Source: Amycolatopsis nigrescens CSC17Ta-90 (GTDB lineage: Bacteria > Actinomycetota > Actinomycetes > Mycobacteriales > Pseudonocardiaceae). From it: a stretch of DNA of 64,000 nucleotides. The translations under genes were made by a program, and so were the position numbers. The stretch covers positions 434,001-498,000 of the forward strand of contig NZ_ARVW01000001.1 in NCBI RefSeq assembly GCF_000384315.1. Reading direction: 5' to 3'. Under the pieces are notes generated by a model, which was not told the DNA's origin, searched no databases, and saw only the letters and a list, made by a program, of their open reading frames with translations. This document shows positions 34,965-43,805 of the stretch, one piece after another; positions within the stretch are counted from its first letter, which is position 1; each line of letters begins with the position of its first letter.

Positions 34965-35597
34965 TCAGTTGTCGATCGCCGACGCCTTGCGGTACGGCAG
35001 CACCTCGTCGATGATGCCGTACTCCTTGGCCTGCTCCGACGTGAGAATCTTGTCGCGTTCGATGTCCGCGCGCACCTCTTCAACAGGCTTGTTCGTGTGA
35101 TGCGCCAGCGTCGTCTCCATCAGGCGCCGCACCCGCTGGATCTCGTTGGCCTGGATCTCCAGGTCCGAGACCTGCCCGTAGGTGCCCTCGGTGGCGGGCT
35201 GGTGGATCAGCACCCGCGAGTTCGGCAGCGCGAGACGCTTGCCCGGGGTGCCGGCGGCCAGCAGCACGGCCGCGGCGGAGGCGGCCTGCCCGATGCACAT
35301 CGTGACGATGTCCGGGCGCACGTACTGCATGGTGTCGTAGATCGCCATCAGCGAGGTGAACGAGCCACCGGGCGAGTTGATGTAGATGGTGATGTCGCGG
35401 TCCGGGTCCTCGTGCTCGAGGTGCAGCAGCTGGACCATCACGTCGTTCGCCGACGCGTCGTCCACCTGTACGCCGAGCATGATCTGGCGCTCCTCGTACA
35501 GCTTGTTGTACGGGTTGGACTCCTTGATCCCGTAGCTGGTGCGCTCGACGTACGAGGGCAGCACGTACCGGGACTGCGGAATGTGCAGGTCGCTCAT
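34965..35597 (-). CDS. clpP2: ClpP2 protease subunit
   Basis: Serine peptidase subunit of 210 residues. The catalytic triad is Ser107 (GQAASAAA), His132 (LIHQP) and Asp182. The substrate-binding strand is INSPGGSF. In actinobacteria ClpP2 pairs with ClpP1 to form a mixed two-ring tetradecamer, and ClpP2 carries the docking site for the ATPase; this subunit assignment follows from gene order (clpP1 first, clpP2 second) and an N-terminus matching ClpP2 (SRYVLPSYVERTSYGIKESNPYNKLYEER). It starts 20 bases after the clpP1 stop, co-transcribed with it. Confidence 0.96.
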   Translation of the reverse strand: MSDLHIPQSRYVLPSYVERTSYGIKESNPYNKLYEERQIMLGVQVDDASANDVMVQLLHLEHEDPDRDITIYINSPGGSFTSLMAIYDTMQYVRPDIVTMCIGQAASAAAVLLAAGTPGKRLALPNSRVLIHQPATEGTYGQVSDLEIQANEIQRVRRLMETTLAHHTNKPVEEVRADIERDKILTSEQAKEYGIIDEVLPYRKASAIDN

Positions 35598-35617
35598 TGA
35601 AATCTCCTCTTGCCCGG

Positions 35618-36223
35618 TCAGCTGGCCGAGTTCCGGCGGGTGTCACCCGACAGGACGTGGTCGACGAAGCCGTACTCCTTGGCCTCTTCCGCGGTGAACC
35701 ACCGGTCGCGGTCGCCGTCGGCGATGATCTGCTCGACGGTCTGCCCGGTCTGCTCCGCCGTGATCTTGGCCAGCTCGATCTTCCACTTGTTGAACAGGTC
35801 GGCCTGGATCGCGATGTCGGAGGCGGTACCGCTGATGCCGGAAGACGGCTGGTGCATCAGGATCCGCGCGTGCGGCAGCGAGTAGCGCTTGCCGGGAGCA
35901 CCGGAGGACAGCAAGAACTGCCCCATCGAGGCGGCCATCCCCATGGCGTAGGTCGCCACGTCCGCCTTGATCAGCTGCATCGTGTCGTAGATGGCGAAGC
36001 CCGATGGCACCGAGCCGCCCGGCGAGTTGATGTAGAAGGTGATGTCGGATTCGGAGTCATCCGCGTCCAGCAGCAACAGCTGCGCGGTGATCCGGTTCGC
36101 CACCTCGTCGTTGACCTCGGATCCGAGCACGACGATGCGCTCCTGGAGCAGCCTCTCGAATACCGAGTCGGTCAGGTTGAGCCCCGCGCTGCTGGACCGC
36201 GCCTCGGGCATGTGCTGCGTCAC
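35618..36223 (-). CDS. clpP1: ClpP1 protease subunit
   Basis: Serine peptidase subunit of 201 residues. The catalytic triad is Ser99 (GMAASMGQ), His124 (LMHQPSSG) and Asp173. The substrate-binding strand is INSPGGSV. The GTG at 36221-36223 follows AGGCAGG and gives an N-terminus ([11 protein letters not shown]) of the length expected for a propeptide-bearing ClpP1; an ATG four codons later is possible. First gene of the clpP1-clpP2 unit, separated from tig by 140 bases with a terminator. Confidence 0.95.
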   Translation of the reverse strand: MTQHMPEARSSSAGLNLTDSVFERLLQERIVVLGSEVNDEVANRITAQLLLLDADDSESDITFYINSPGGSVPSGFAIYDTMQLIKADVATYAMGMAASMGQFLLSSGAPGKRYSLPHARILMHQPSSGISGTASDIAIQADLFNKWKIELAKITAEQTGQTVEQIIADGDRDRWFTAEEAKEYGFVDHVLSGDTRRNSAS

Positions 36224-36312
36224 GTCTGCCTGCCTTTTCGCCGCTGTGGGTCCGGTCCCCCGCGACCCACTGTGGACTTCGTTCAGATGCTTGATCTTGC
36301 AATCGACCCTAA

Positions 36313-36354
36313 CGAACTTGGGCGGTGTCCAATGCCCGACACCGCCCAAGTTCG
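36313..36354 (-). terminator. Strong hairpin after tig
   Basis: 17-base perfect stem (arms begin CGAACTTGGGCGGTGTC) with an 8-base loop, starting about 10 bases after the tig stop on the minus strand. Only a short TT follows, the usual GC-rich actinobacterial L-shaped form. It separates tig from clpP1P2. Confidence 0.8.
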
Positions 36355-36363
36355 CTCAGAGCG

Positions 36364-37773
36364 TCACTGATCGGAGGACGCGCCAGACTTGGCCGTGACC
36401 TCGGTCTCAGGGGTCTCAGCCGGCTCGGCTGTCTCCTCTGCCGCTTCGGTTTCGTCCTTGCCGAACAGCTCTTCGAGATCGATGGCCGCGCCGGAGGCGT
36501 CGGTCACGGTCGCCCGGCGGACCACCGTCGCCAGCGCCTTGCCGCGGCGCACGTCCGCGTAGATGGCGCTGAGCTGACCGGACTGCTGGGCCCGCTGGAG
36601 GTACTCCTCGGGGCTGACGCCGAAGCGCTGCGCCTGGTAGACGATCCGCTCGGTGAGCTCGCCGTCGTCCACGCTGGTCTCCTCGGCGTCGGCGATGGTG
36701 TCCAGCAGCAGCTGGGTGCGCACCGCCTTCTCCGACTCCTCGCGGACCTCGGTGTTGAACTCGTCGAGGGTCTTGCCCTCGGCCTCGAGCGACTTGGCGA
36801 AGGCATCCTCGTCGTGGTCGAACGGGTGCACCGCGTCGTGCCTGCGGTTCTCCACCTCGCCCTCGACGACCTTCTCCGGCAGCGGCACCTCGGTGGTCTC
36901 CAGCAGCGAGTCCAGGATCTTGTCCCTGGCCTGCACGCCCTGCTGCATCTTCTTCACCCGGCCGAGCCGCTCGCGGAGGTCAGCCTTCAGCTCGTCCAGC
37001 GTGTCGAACTCGCTGGCCAGCTGGGCGAACTCGTCGTCGGCCTCGGGCAGCTCGCGCTGCTTGATGGACTGGACGGTGACCGACACCTCGGCGTCGCGGC
37101 CGGCGTGCTCGCCGGCCACCAGCTTGGTGGTGAAGGTCTTCGTCTCCTCCGCGTTGGCGCCGATGATCGCGTCGTCGATGCCGTCCACGAGCTGGCCGGA
37201 GCCGATCTCGTAGGACAGGCCCTCGGTGGCGGCCTCCTCGACGGCCTCGCCGTCCACCGTGGCCGAGAGGTCGATCGACACGAAGTCGCCGTTCTCCGCC
37301 GGGCGGTCCACGCCGGTGAGGGTGCCGAACCGGGCGCGCAGCTCGTCGAGCTGCTCGTCGACCTCGGCGTCGGTCAGCTCCACGTCGTCCACGCTGACCG
37401 CGAGCTCGGTGAAGTCGGGCAGGGTGATGTCCGGGCGGACGTCGACCTCGGCGGTGAACTCGAGCACCTCGCGGTCCTCCAGCTTGGTCACCTCGATGTC
37501 GGGCTGGCCGAGGGCGCGTACCTCGCCCGTGCGCAGCGCCTCCATGTACTTGGCGGGGATGACCTCGTTGACGACCTCATCGAGCACCGGCGCGCGGCCG
37601 ATCCGGCTTTCCAGGACGCGAGCGGGCGCCTTGCCGGGACGGAACCCCGGAATGCGCACCTGCTGGGCGATCTTGCGGTAGGCGCGGTCGAAGTTCGGTT
37701 TGAGTTCGTCGAACGGCACCTCGACATTGATCTTGACTCGCGTCGGGCTGAGCTGCTCGACGGTGCTCTTCAA
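36364..37773 (-). CDS. tig: Trigger factor, ribosome-associated chaperone
   Basis: Complete trigger factor of 469 residues that binds the ribosome exit tunnel and helps nascent chains fold. The N-terminal ribosome-binding domain carries the signature GFRPGKAP (about residue 43-50). A FKBP-type PPIase domain (about 150-245, [16 protein letters not shown]...[13 protein letters not shown]) follows, then the helical C-terminal chaperone arms (about 250-440). The tail is acidic ([17 protein letters not shown]). ATG at 37771-37773 with GGAG upstream. Upstream of clpP1P2 and clpX as in mycobacteria. Confidence 0.97.
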   Translation of the reverse strand: MKSTVEQLSPTRVKINVEVPFDELKPNFDRAYRKIAQQVRIPGFRPGKAPARVLESRIGRAPVLDEVVNEVIPAKYMEALRTGEVRALGQPDIEVTKLEDREVLEFTAEVDVRPDITLPDFTELAVSVDDVELTDAEVDEQLDELRARFGTLTGVDRPAENGDFVSIDLSATVDGEAVEEAATEGLSYEIGSGQLVDGIDDAIIGANAEETKTFTTKLVAGEHAGRDAEVSVTVQSIKQRELPEADDEFAQLASEFDTLDELKADLRERLGRVKKMQQGVQARDKILDSLLETTEVPLPEKVVEGEVENRRHDAVHPFDHDEDAFAKSLEAEGKTLDEFNTEVREESEKAVRTQLLLDTIADAEETSVDDGELTERIVYQAQRFGVSPEEYLQRAQQSGQLSAIYADVRRGKALATVVRRATVTDASGAAIDLEELFGKDETEAAEETAEPAETPETEVTAKSGASSDQ

Positions 37774-37928
37774 CGTTTTCTCCTCGAGCCGTGACTGTGT
37801 AGGTTGGTTTGAACGGTCCCAATGCCCAGGTCAAGGAATGAACCGGGTCGCCCGAGTCTAGGCCAGTGACTCGCCAGCTCGGGCGGGGGTGCCAATCGGG
37901 CCTCAATCGGGCTCAGATCGGGCGCAGA

Positions 37929-38525
37929 TCAGCCCCGGAGTACCCGCTCGATGACCCAGTGGAGCTGGTCGACGACCTGGTGCACGGGCCCGCTCGGCTG
38001 CACCAGATGGCTCAGCAGCAGGCGCACCACGGTCTCCACCGCGACCTCCCACTCTGGCCCGCTCAGCGGTGCGTCCCGGTACCTGGCCATGAACATCGGC
38101 GTGACGGTCTCCACCGACCTCGCCAGCACCGCGCCGGAGTCCGTGGTCAGCAGCGGCAGCAGGCTGTCGGTCTCGCCGAACGGCCCCGCGAGCACGGTCT
38201 TGAGCAGCGGGTTGTCCATCGCGGACTCCAGGGTGAACCGGGCCGCCGCGGTGACTCCGGCGACCGGCTCGGCGTGTTCCGCGATCACCTCGGCCACCCC
38301 GGCGGCGAACCGGTCGGTCTCGCGCAGCATCAGCGCCTCGGCCATGGCCGGCTTACCGCCCAGCTCCTTGTAGACGGTCTGCCTGCTCACCCCGACCCGG
38401 ACCGCGACCTTGCCCATGGTGACCGCCGCCCAGCCCTGGGCGCAGGTGAGCTCGGCGGCCGCGTCCAGCAGTTGTTCGCGCAGCAGAGAGCGCACTGTCC
38501 TGGCGAAATTGGGGGCGGGATCCAC
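37929..38525 (-). CDS. TetR-family regulator
   Basis: Protein of 198 residues. The N-terminal helix-turn-helix (LDAAAELTCAQGWAAVTMGKVAVRVGVSRQTVYKELGGKPAMAEA, about 19-63) is typical TetR; the C-terminal ligand domain is unassigned and contains FETLESAMDNPLLKTVL-like helices. The GTG at 38523-38525 starts it. It diverges from the hydroxylase/reductase fusion gene, with direct repeats in the 110-base gap, so it probably represses that gene and itself. The 155 bases between it and tig hold no recognisable feature. Confidence 0.9.
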   Translation of the reverse strand: MDPAPNFARTVRSLLREQLLDAAAELTCAQGWAAVTMGKVAVRVGVSRQTVYKELGGKPAMAEALMLRETDRFAAGVAEVIAEHAEPVAGVTAAARFTLESAMDNPLLKTVLAGPFGETDSLLPLLTTDSGAVLARSVETVTPMFMARYRDAPLSGPEWEVAVETVVRLLLSHLVQPSGPVHQVVDQLHWVIERVLRG

Positions 38526-38531
38526 AGCGGC

Positions 38532-38571
38532 AGTTTACAACTACCGGTCACCTGTGGTTCAGATTTACAAC
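38532..38571. promoter_or_regulatory. Repeated TTTACAAC operator between TetR and hydroxylase genes
   Basis: TTTACAAC occurs at 38534-38541 and 38564-38571, exactly 30 bases (about three helical turns) apart in the divergent gap. The first lies in AGTTTACAACT, an inverted repeat with a 3-base centre (38532-38542). A TetR dimer is a natural candidate to bind here. Confidence 0.5.
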
Positions 38572-38635
38572 TTGGCTTACCTTGTCTAGCGTTGTCAGTT
38601 CTTCAGTCTTCTGCTGTCGCGCGAGGAGCCTCTCC

Positions 38636-40438
38636 ATGTCCGTCATCGAGGTCTCCACCGCGGCGCCCCAGGAGCCGGTACCGCCGGAGCGCACCCAGGG
38701 TGTGCCGGACCCCGGGATCCCGCTGCCCCGCGTGTCCGGGCCGACCCTGCTGCTGTTCACCGGCGGGCTGCTGGTGTGGTCGTCGGCGACCTGGCTGGCG
38801 CTCGCCGGCGGCGCCCCGCTGTGGCTGACCGTGGCGCTGCACGCGCTGGTCACCTTCACCATGTTCACCGTGCTGCACGAAGCTGCCCATCACGCGGCCG
38901 GGAAGCTGACCCCGGTCAACGAGATCCTGGGCAGGCTGGCCATGCCGTTCGTGGCCGCCTTCGGCTCGTTCCCGCTGATGCGCCACAGCCACGGCGAGCA
39001 CCACCGCAACACCAACGAACCGGCCTTCGACCCGGCCGCATGGGCCGCGCACGGACCGTGGTGGCAGCTGCCGCTGCGTTGGCTCACCGCCGACCTCTGG
39101 TACGTCCGCTTCTACCTGCGCCACGGCCGCGAACGGCCGGTGGGCGAACAGCTCGAAACGGTGGCCGTGGCGGTACTGGCCGTCGGCGGGTTCGCCGCGC
39201 TGGTCACCACCGGCCACGGCTGGGAACTGCTGGTGGTCTACCTGATCCCGCAGCGGATCGGGGTAGCCGTGCTGGCCTGGTGGTTCGAATGGCTGCCGCA
39301 CCACGGGCTGCCGGACACCCGGCGGCGCAACCGGTTCGGCGCGGCCAGGATCAGGGTCGGCCTGGACTGGCTGCTCGGCCCGCTGATGCTGTTCCAGAAC
39401 TACCACCTGGTGCACCACCTGCATCCGTCCGTGCCGTTCTACCGGTACCGGCAGGTGTGGCGGCTGAACCGGGCGGCCTACCTCGCCCGACGGGTGCCGG
39501 TCACCACGCCGTTGGGCCGGGCGCTGACCACGGCCGAGTACCTGGCGCTGCGCCCCACCAAGGACACCGACGGCACCGACAGCACTTCTGCGGTTCCGGC
39601 GGCCGAGCCCGTCCCCGGTCCGCCGCCGGAGTTCCATCAGCTGCGGATCGCGGAGTTGCGCGAACTCACCGCCGACACCGTCTTGGTCAGCTTCGCGGTA
39701 CCCGCCGACTTGCGGGACATCTTCCGCTTCCAGCCGGGCCAGCACCTCACCGTTCAGTCCATTGTGGACGGCAAGGAGGTGTACCGGTGCTACTCGATCT
39801 GCACGATGGCGGGCTGGACCCGGCCGCAGATCGCGGTCAAGCGCCGGGACGGCGGGCTGCTCACCAGCAGGCTTCAGCACGAGCTGCGCCCCGGCGACAC
39901 GCTGCGGGTGCGGCCGCCGGCAGGCCGGTTCGTACTGGCCGCCGACCCCGGACGCACCCGGCACTACGCGGCATTGGCCGCGGGCAGCGGGATCGCGCCG
40001 ATCATCTCCATGGTGTCCCACGCGCTGCACACCGAGCGGCACAGCCGGTGCACCCTGCTCTACCTCAACCGCAGCGGCGCGAGCACGCTGTTCGCCGCCG
40101 AGCTCAGCGAGCTGGCAAGGCGGTTCGAGGGCAGGCTGCAGATCGAGCACCACCGCACCGACGAGCGCGACCCCGACCTGCACCCGGTACGCACCAGGCC
40201 GCTGGACACGGTGGCCGAGGCGCTGGCCATCTCGCACGAGCAGTACCGGCGCGGCAGGCTGGACACCCGGCGCGTGCGGACGCTGCTGACCGGCAGGCTG
40301 CATCCGGTGAAGGTGGACGCCTGGTACCTGTGCGGCTCACAGCCGCTGGTAGACGCGGTGCGCCGGGAACTGGCCGAGCACGACGTACCGGAGGAGTCCG
40401 TGCACTTCGAGTTCTTCGCCCAAGACCGAACGCACTGA
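38636..40438 (+). CDS. CrtR-like hydroxylase fused to flavin reductase
   Basis: Protein of 600 residues joining two enzymes. Residues 1-300 are a membrane diiron desaturase/hydroxylase with four spans and His boxes H81EAAHH86, H117SHGEHH123, H222H223 and NYHLVHHLHP (His257-263). The last box and WLPHH strongly recall the plant/cyanobacterial CrtR beta-carotene hydroxylase. After a linker, residues 330-595 form a ferredoxin-NADP reductase module with RCYSICT (FAD) at 384-390 and LAAGSGIAP at 448-456 (NAD(P)H). The protein ends at HFEFF, where a [2Fe-2S] domain would start in PaaE-type reductases, and none is present. It diverges from a TetR gene. The ATG at 38636 follows GAGGAG. The substrate could be a fatty acid rather than a carotenoid. 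Confidence 0.85.
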   Translation: MSVIEVSTAAPQEPVPPERTQGVPDPGIPLPRVSGPTLLLFTGGLLVWSSATWLALAGGAPLWLTVALHALVTFTMFTVLHEAAHHAAGKLTPVNEILGRLAMPFVAAFGSFPLMRHSHGEHHRNTNEPAFDPAAWAAHGPWWQLPLRWLTADLWYVRFYLRHGRERPVGEQLETVAVAVLAVGGFAALVTTGHGWELLVVYLIPQRIGVAVLAWWFEWLPHHGLPDTRRRNRFGAARIRVGLDWLLGPLMLFQNYHLVHHLHPSVPFYRYRQVWRLNRAAYLARRVPVTTPLGRALTTAEYLALRPTKDTDGTDSTSAVPAAEPVPGPPPEFHQLRIAELRELTADTVLVSFAVPADLRDIFRFQPGQHLTVQSIVDGKEVYRCYSICTMAGWTRPQIAVKRRDGGLLTSRLQHELRPGDTLRVRPPAGRFVLAADPGRTRHYAALAAGSGIAPIISMVSHALHTERHSRCTLLYLNRSGASTLFAAELSELARRFEGRLQIEHHRTDERDPDLHPVRTRPLDTVAEALAISHEQYRRGRLDTRRVRTLLTGRLHPVKVDAWYLCGSQPLVDAVRRELAEHDVPEESVHFEFFAQDRTH

Positions 40439-40510
40439 GCGCACTGAGCGCACAGCCGGCGCACAGCACAGCCACATCCCGCTCCTACCAACCGGCCGCA
40501 CGCTGGGGCG

Positions 40511-41971
40511 ATGAGCTGGGTGCCGGCCCGAAGACCGCTGCGGACCAGGCTGATCGCATCCGCGGTCGCCCTGCTCGCCGTGCTCTGCGCGCTCATCGTG
40601 GTGCTCAGCGAGTTCGCGCTGTCCACCTTCCTGCACCGGCAGTTGGACGCGCAGCTGGCGGAGGCGAGCGACCGGGCCTGGGCCTTCGCCGAAGGACCAC
40701 CGCCGGTTCCCGGGGCGGGGCCCGATCCGCTGAACGCGCCGGGTCAGGCGGCAGGCACGCTCAACGCCCGGTTCGCCGTGGGCACGGTGCCCGACGCCGC
40801 GACGCTGTCCGACACCGGGCAGCGCGCCCCGTTGAGCGCGGCGGATCTGGACCTGCTCCGCGGGCTGCCCGCGGACGCCCGCCCGCACACGGCGACCCTG
40901 GACTCGGCTGGCGCGTACCGGCTGACCGCGGTGCGGACCAGCGCCGGGGTGGTGGTCACCGGGCTGCCGCTGGCGCCGCTCCGGGAAACGCTGCGGACCG
41001 CGGGTCTCGTGCTCGGCGGGGTCGGCGCGGCCGCCGTGCTCGGTGCCGGGGTGGCCGTCGCCTTCGCGGTGCGGCGCACGCTGCGCCCGCTGGACCGGGT
41101 GGCGGCCACCGCGGCACTGGTCACCGAGCTGCCGCTGGACCGCGGCGAGGTCGCGCTCGCGGTACGGGTGCCCAGGGCCGACACCGACCCGGGGACCGAG
41201 ATCGGGCAGGTCGGCGCGGCGCTCAACCGGATGCTGAGCCATGTCGGCACCGCGCTGGAAGCACGGCACGCCGGCGAGCTGCGCACGCGGCGGTTCGTCG
41301 CGGACGCCAGCCACGAGTTGCGCACCCCGCTGGCCGCGATCCGCGGTTACGCCGAGCTCGCCCGGCTCGGCGAGCACCGGCTGCCGCCGCGGGTCGCGCA
41401 CGCGGTGGGCCGGGTGGAGTCCGAGGCGGACCGGATGGCCGAACTGGTCGACGGGCTGCTGCTGCTGGCCAGGCTGGACATCGGCAGGCCGCTCGACACG
41501 GCCGAAGTCGATCTGTGCGTGCTGGCCGCGGACGCGGTCGCCGACGCGCACATCTCCGGTCCGGGGCACCGCTGGCTGATCGACCTGCCGCCGCGGCCGG
41601 TGCACGTGCCCGGTGACGCGCAGCGGCTGCACCAGGTGCTGGCCAACCTGCTGTCCAACGGCCGCACGCACACCCCGCCGGGCACCACCGTGCGCACCTC
41701 GCTCGGCCACTCCGCCGACGGCAGCGCCGTGCTCACCGTCACCGACGACGGTCCCGGCATTCCGGCCGCGCTGCTGCCCTCGGTGTTCGAGCGGTTCGCC
41801 GGTACCGGCAGCACCGGCACTACCGGTCTCGGTCTTGCCATCGCGGACGCGATCGTGCGGGCCCACCACGGCCGGATCGAGGTGCACAGCCGCCCCGGCC
41901 GCACCGAGTTCGAGGTCCGCCTGCCCGCCGCCCCACAGGAAGGGCACAGGGAAGGCACAAGGGCGGCCTAG
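40511..41971 (+). CDS. Orphan sensor histidine kinase
   Basis: Protein of 486 residues. Two membrane segments (about 13-35 and 160-185) flank an extracytoplasmic domain. A HAMP linker precedes the HisKA box DASHELRTPLAAIRGYAEL, and the ATPase domain has NLLSNGRTH, DDGPGIP and TGLGLAIADAI. No response regulator gene is adjacent; the upstream neighbour is the hydroxylase fusion (72 bases) and downstream is the GT39 operon (22 bases). Kinases like this usually follow a regulator gene in such glycosyltransferase loci, so the partner may be elsewhere or lost. The ATG has a weak GGGGCG site. Confidence 0.88.
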   Translation: MSWVPARRPLRTRLIASAVALLAVLCALIVVLSEFALSTFLHRQLDAQLAEASDRAWAFAEGPPPVPGAGPDPLNAPGQAAGTLNARFAVGTVPDAATLSDTGQRAPLSAADLDLLRGLPADARPHTATLDSAGAYRLTAVRTSAGVVVTGLPLAPLRETLRTAGLVLGGVGAAAVLGAGVAVAFAVRRTLRPLDRVAATAALVTELPLDRGEVALAVRVPRADTDPGTEIGQVGAALNRMLSHVGTALEARHAGELRTRRFVADASHELRTPLAAIRGYAELARLGEHRLPPRVAHAVGRVESEADRMAELVDGLLLLARLDIGRPLDTAEVDLCVLAADAVADAHISGPGHRWLIDLPPRPVHVPGDAQRLHQVLANLLSNGRTHTPPGTTVRTSLGHSADGSAVLTVTDDGPGIPAALLPSVFERFAGTGSTGTTGLGLAIADAIVRAHHGRIEVHSRPGRTEFEVRLPAAPQEGHREGTRAA

Positions 41972-41993
41972 GTGCGGTGGCGAAAGTGGCCCG

Positions 41994-43805
41994 ATGACCG
42001 TACGACGATGGGCCGTGGCCGGCCTGCTGCTGGGGACCGCGCTGCTCTACCTCTGGGGACTGGGGGCGTCCGGCTGGGCGAACGCCTACTACTCGGCCGC
42101 CGCGCAGGCCGGCGCGGCGAGCTGGAAGGCGTGGGTGTTCGGCGCCACCGACGCGGCGAACGGGATCACGGTGGACAAGACGCCGGCCGCGCTCTGGCTG
42201 CCCGGGCTTTCCGTGCGGCTGTTCGGGCTCGGCTCGTGGAGCGTGCTGGTGCCGCAGGCGCTGATGGGCGTCGGCTCGGTCGCGCTGCTGTACGCCACCG
42301 TGCGCCGCACGTCGGGGCACACCGCCGGGCTGCTGGCCGGTGCGGTGCTCGCGCTGACCCCGGTGGCCGCGTTGATGTTCCGGTTCAACAACCCGGACGC
42401 GCTGCTCGTGCTGCTGCTCGTCGCGGCGGCCTACTGCGTGGTGCGCGCACTGGAGAAGGCCAGCCCGCGCTGGCTCGCGCTGGCCGGGATCGCGGTGGGT
42501 TTCGGCTTTCTGGCGAAGATGCTGCAGGCGTTCCTGGTGTTGCCCGCCTTCGCGCTGGTCTATCTGGTGGCCGCTCCCACCGGCATGGGCAAACGGGTGC
42601 TGCATCTGCTGGGCGCGGCGGTGGCGGTGGTGTTCTCCGCCGGCTGGTACCTCGCGCTGGTGGAGCTGTGGCCCGCCATGGACCGCCCGTACATCGGCGG
42701 CTCGCAGCGGAACAGCCTGCTCGAACTGGCACTGGGTTACAACGGGCTCGGCCGGATCACCGGGGACGAGGTGGGCAGCGTCGGCGGCGGGATGGGCCGC
42801 GGCTGGGGACAGACCGGCTGGAGCAGGCTGCTCGGCGGTGAGATGGCCGGCGGGATCGCCTGGCTGCTGCCGGCCGCGGTGCTCGCGACCGCAGCCGGGC
42901 TGTGGTTCACCCGCCGGGCCCCGCGCACCGATCCGGCACGCGCCGCGCTGTTGCTCTGGGGTGGCTGGCTGCTGGTGACCGCGGTGGTCTTCAGTTACAT
43001 GAGCGGCATCATCCACCCGTACTACACGGTCGCGCTGGCCCCCGCGGTCGCCGCGTTGACCGGGATCGGCGGGGTGGCCCTGTGGCGCCGCCGCGAGGAC
43101 CCGGCCGCGGCGGGCACGCTCGCCGCCGGGGTCGCGCTGACCGCGCTCACCTCGTACCTGGTGCTGGCCGGGCAACCGGACTGGCTGCCGTGGCTGGCGC
43201 CGGCGCTGCTGTTCGCCGGGCTGGCCGCGGCCGCGCTGGTACTGGTCGCGGGCCGCCTGCCCACCGCCGCCCGGCGCTCGGTGGCCGTGCTGACGCTGGC
43301 CGCCGTGCTGGCGGGCACGGGCGCGTACGCGGTGGCCACAGCGGCGACGCCGCACACCGGGGCGATTCCGTCCGCGGGTCCCGCTACCGGGCGCGCGCCC
43401 GGCGGAGGCGGGCAGGGACGCGCCGGTGGCGGGCTGCTGGGCGCCGCCGAGACCGACCCTTCGCTGGCCGCGCTGCTGGCCGCCGACGCGGAGAACTACG
43501 TCTGGGCGGTGGCGACCGTCGGGTCCAACAACGCGGCCGGCTACCAGCTCGCGATCGACGCGCCGGTGCTCGCGGTGGGTGGCTTCAACGGCACCGACCC
43601 GTCGCCGACGCTGGCCCAGTTCCAGCAGTACGTCCAAAGTGGACTGATTCACTTCTTCGCCGGCGACGGCATGTCGATGCGCGGCGAAACGGGCAGCGAT
43701 GAGGCACAGCGGATCGCGGACTGGGTCGCCGCCACCTTCCCCGCCAACACGGTCGGCGGCGTCACCGTCTACGACCTGAGCTACACAGGTGGCGCACAGC
43801 CATGA
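41994..43805 (+). CDS. GT39-like polytopic glycosyltransferase, paralogue A
   Basis: Membrane protein of 603 residues in the ArnT/PMT superfamily. It has about 11-12 spans and the catalytic first loop with Asp-Lys (TVDKTPAALW). RFNNPDALLVLLL in span 3-4 and GYNGLGRI are shared with paralogue B downstream. The C-terminal extracytoplasmic domain (about 490-603) ends in a Gly-rich linker and a small alpha/beta fold. It probably transfers a sugar from a polyprenyl phosphate to an extracellular acceptor. The ATG at 41994 overlaps no gene; its stop overlaps the GT2 start (ATGA). Confidence 0.87.
   Translation: MTVRRWAVAGLLLGTALLYLWGLGASGWANAYYSAAAQAGAASWKAWVFGATDAANGITVDKTPAALWLPGLSVRLFGLGSWSVLVPQALMGVGSVALLYATVRRTSGHTAGLLAGAVLALTPVAALMFRFNNPDALLVLLLVAAAYCVVRALEKASPRWLALAGIAVGFGFLAKMLQAFLVLPAFALVYLVAAPTGMGKRVLHLLGAAVAVVFSAGWYLALVELWPAMDRPYIGGSQRNSLLELALGYNGLGRITGDEVGSVGGGMGRGWGQTGWSRLLGGEMAGGIAWLLPAAVLATAAGLWFTRRAPRTDPARAALLLWGGWLLVTAVVFSYMSGIIHPYYTVALAPAVAALTGIGGVALWRRREDPAAAGTLAAGVALTALTSYLVLAGQPDWLPWLAPALLFAGLAAAALVLVAGRLPTAARRSVAVLTLAAVLAGTGAYAVATAATPHTGAIPSAGPATGRAPGGGGQGRAGGGLLGAAETDPSLAALLAADAENYVWAVATVGSNNAAGYQLAIDAPVLAVGGFNGTDPSPTLAQFQQYVQSGLIHFFAGDGMSMRGETGSDEAQRIADWVAATFPANTVGGVTVYDLSYTGGAQP

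Noticed and set aside
37774..37928. Possible tRNA or regulatory RNA between tig and the TetR gene.
   Set aside because: No TPsiC arm, acceptor pairing or anticodon loop could be found in these 155 bases.
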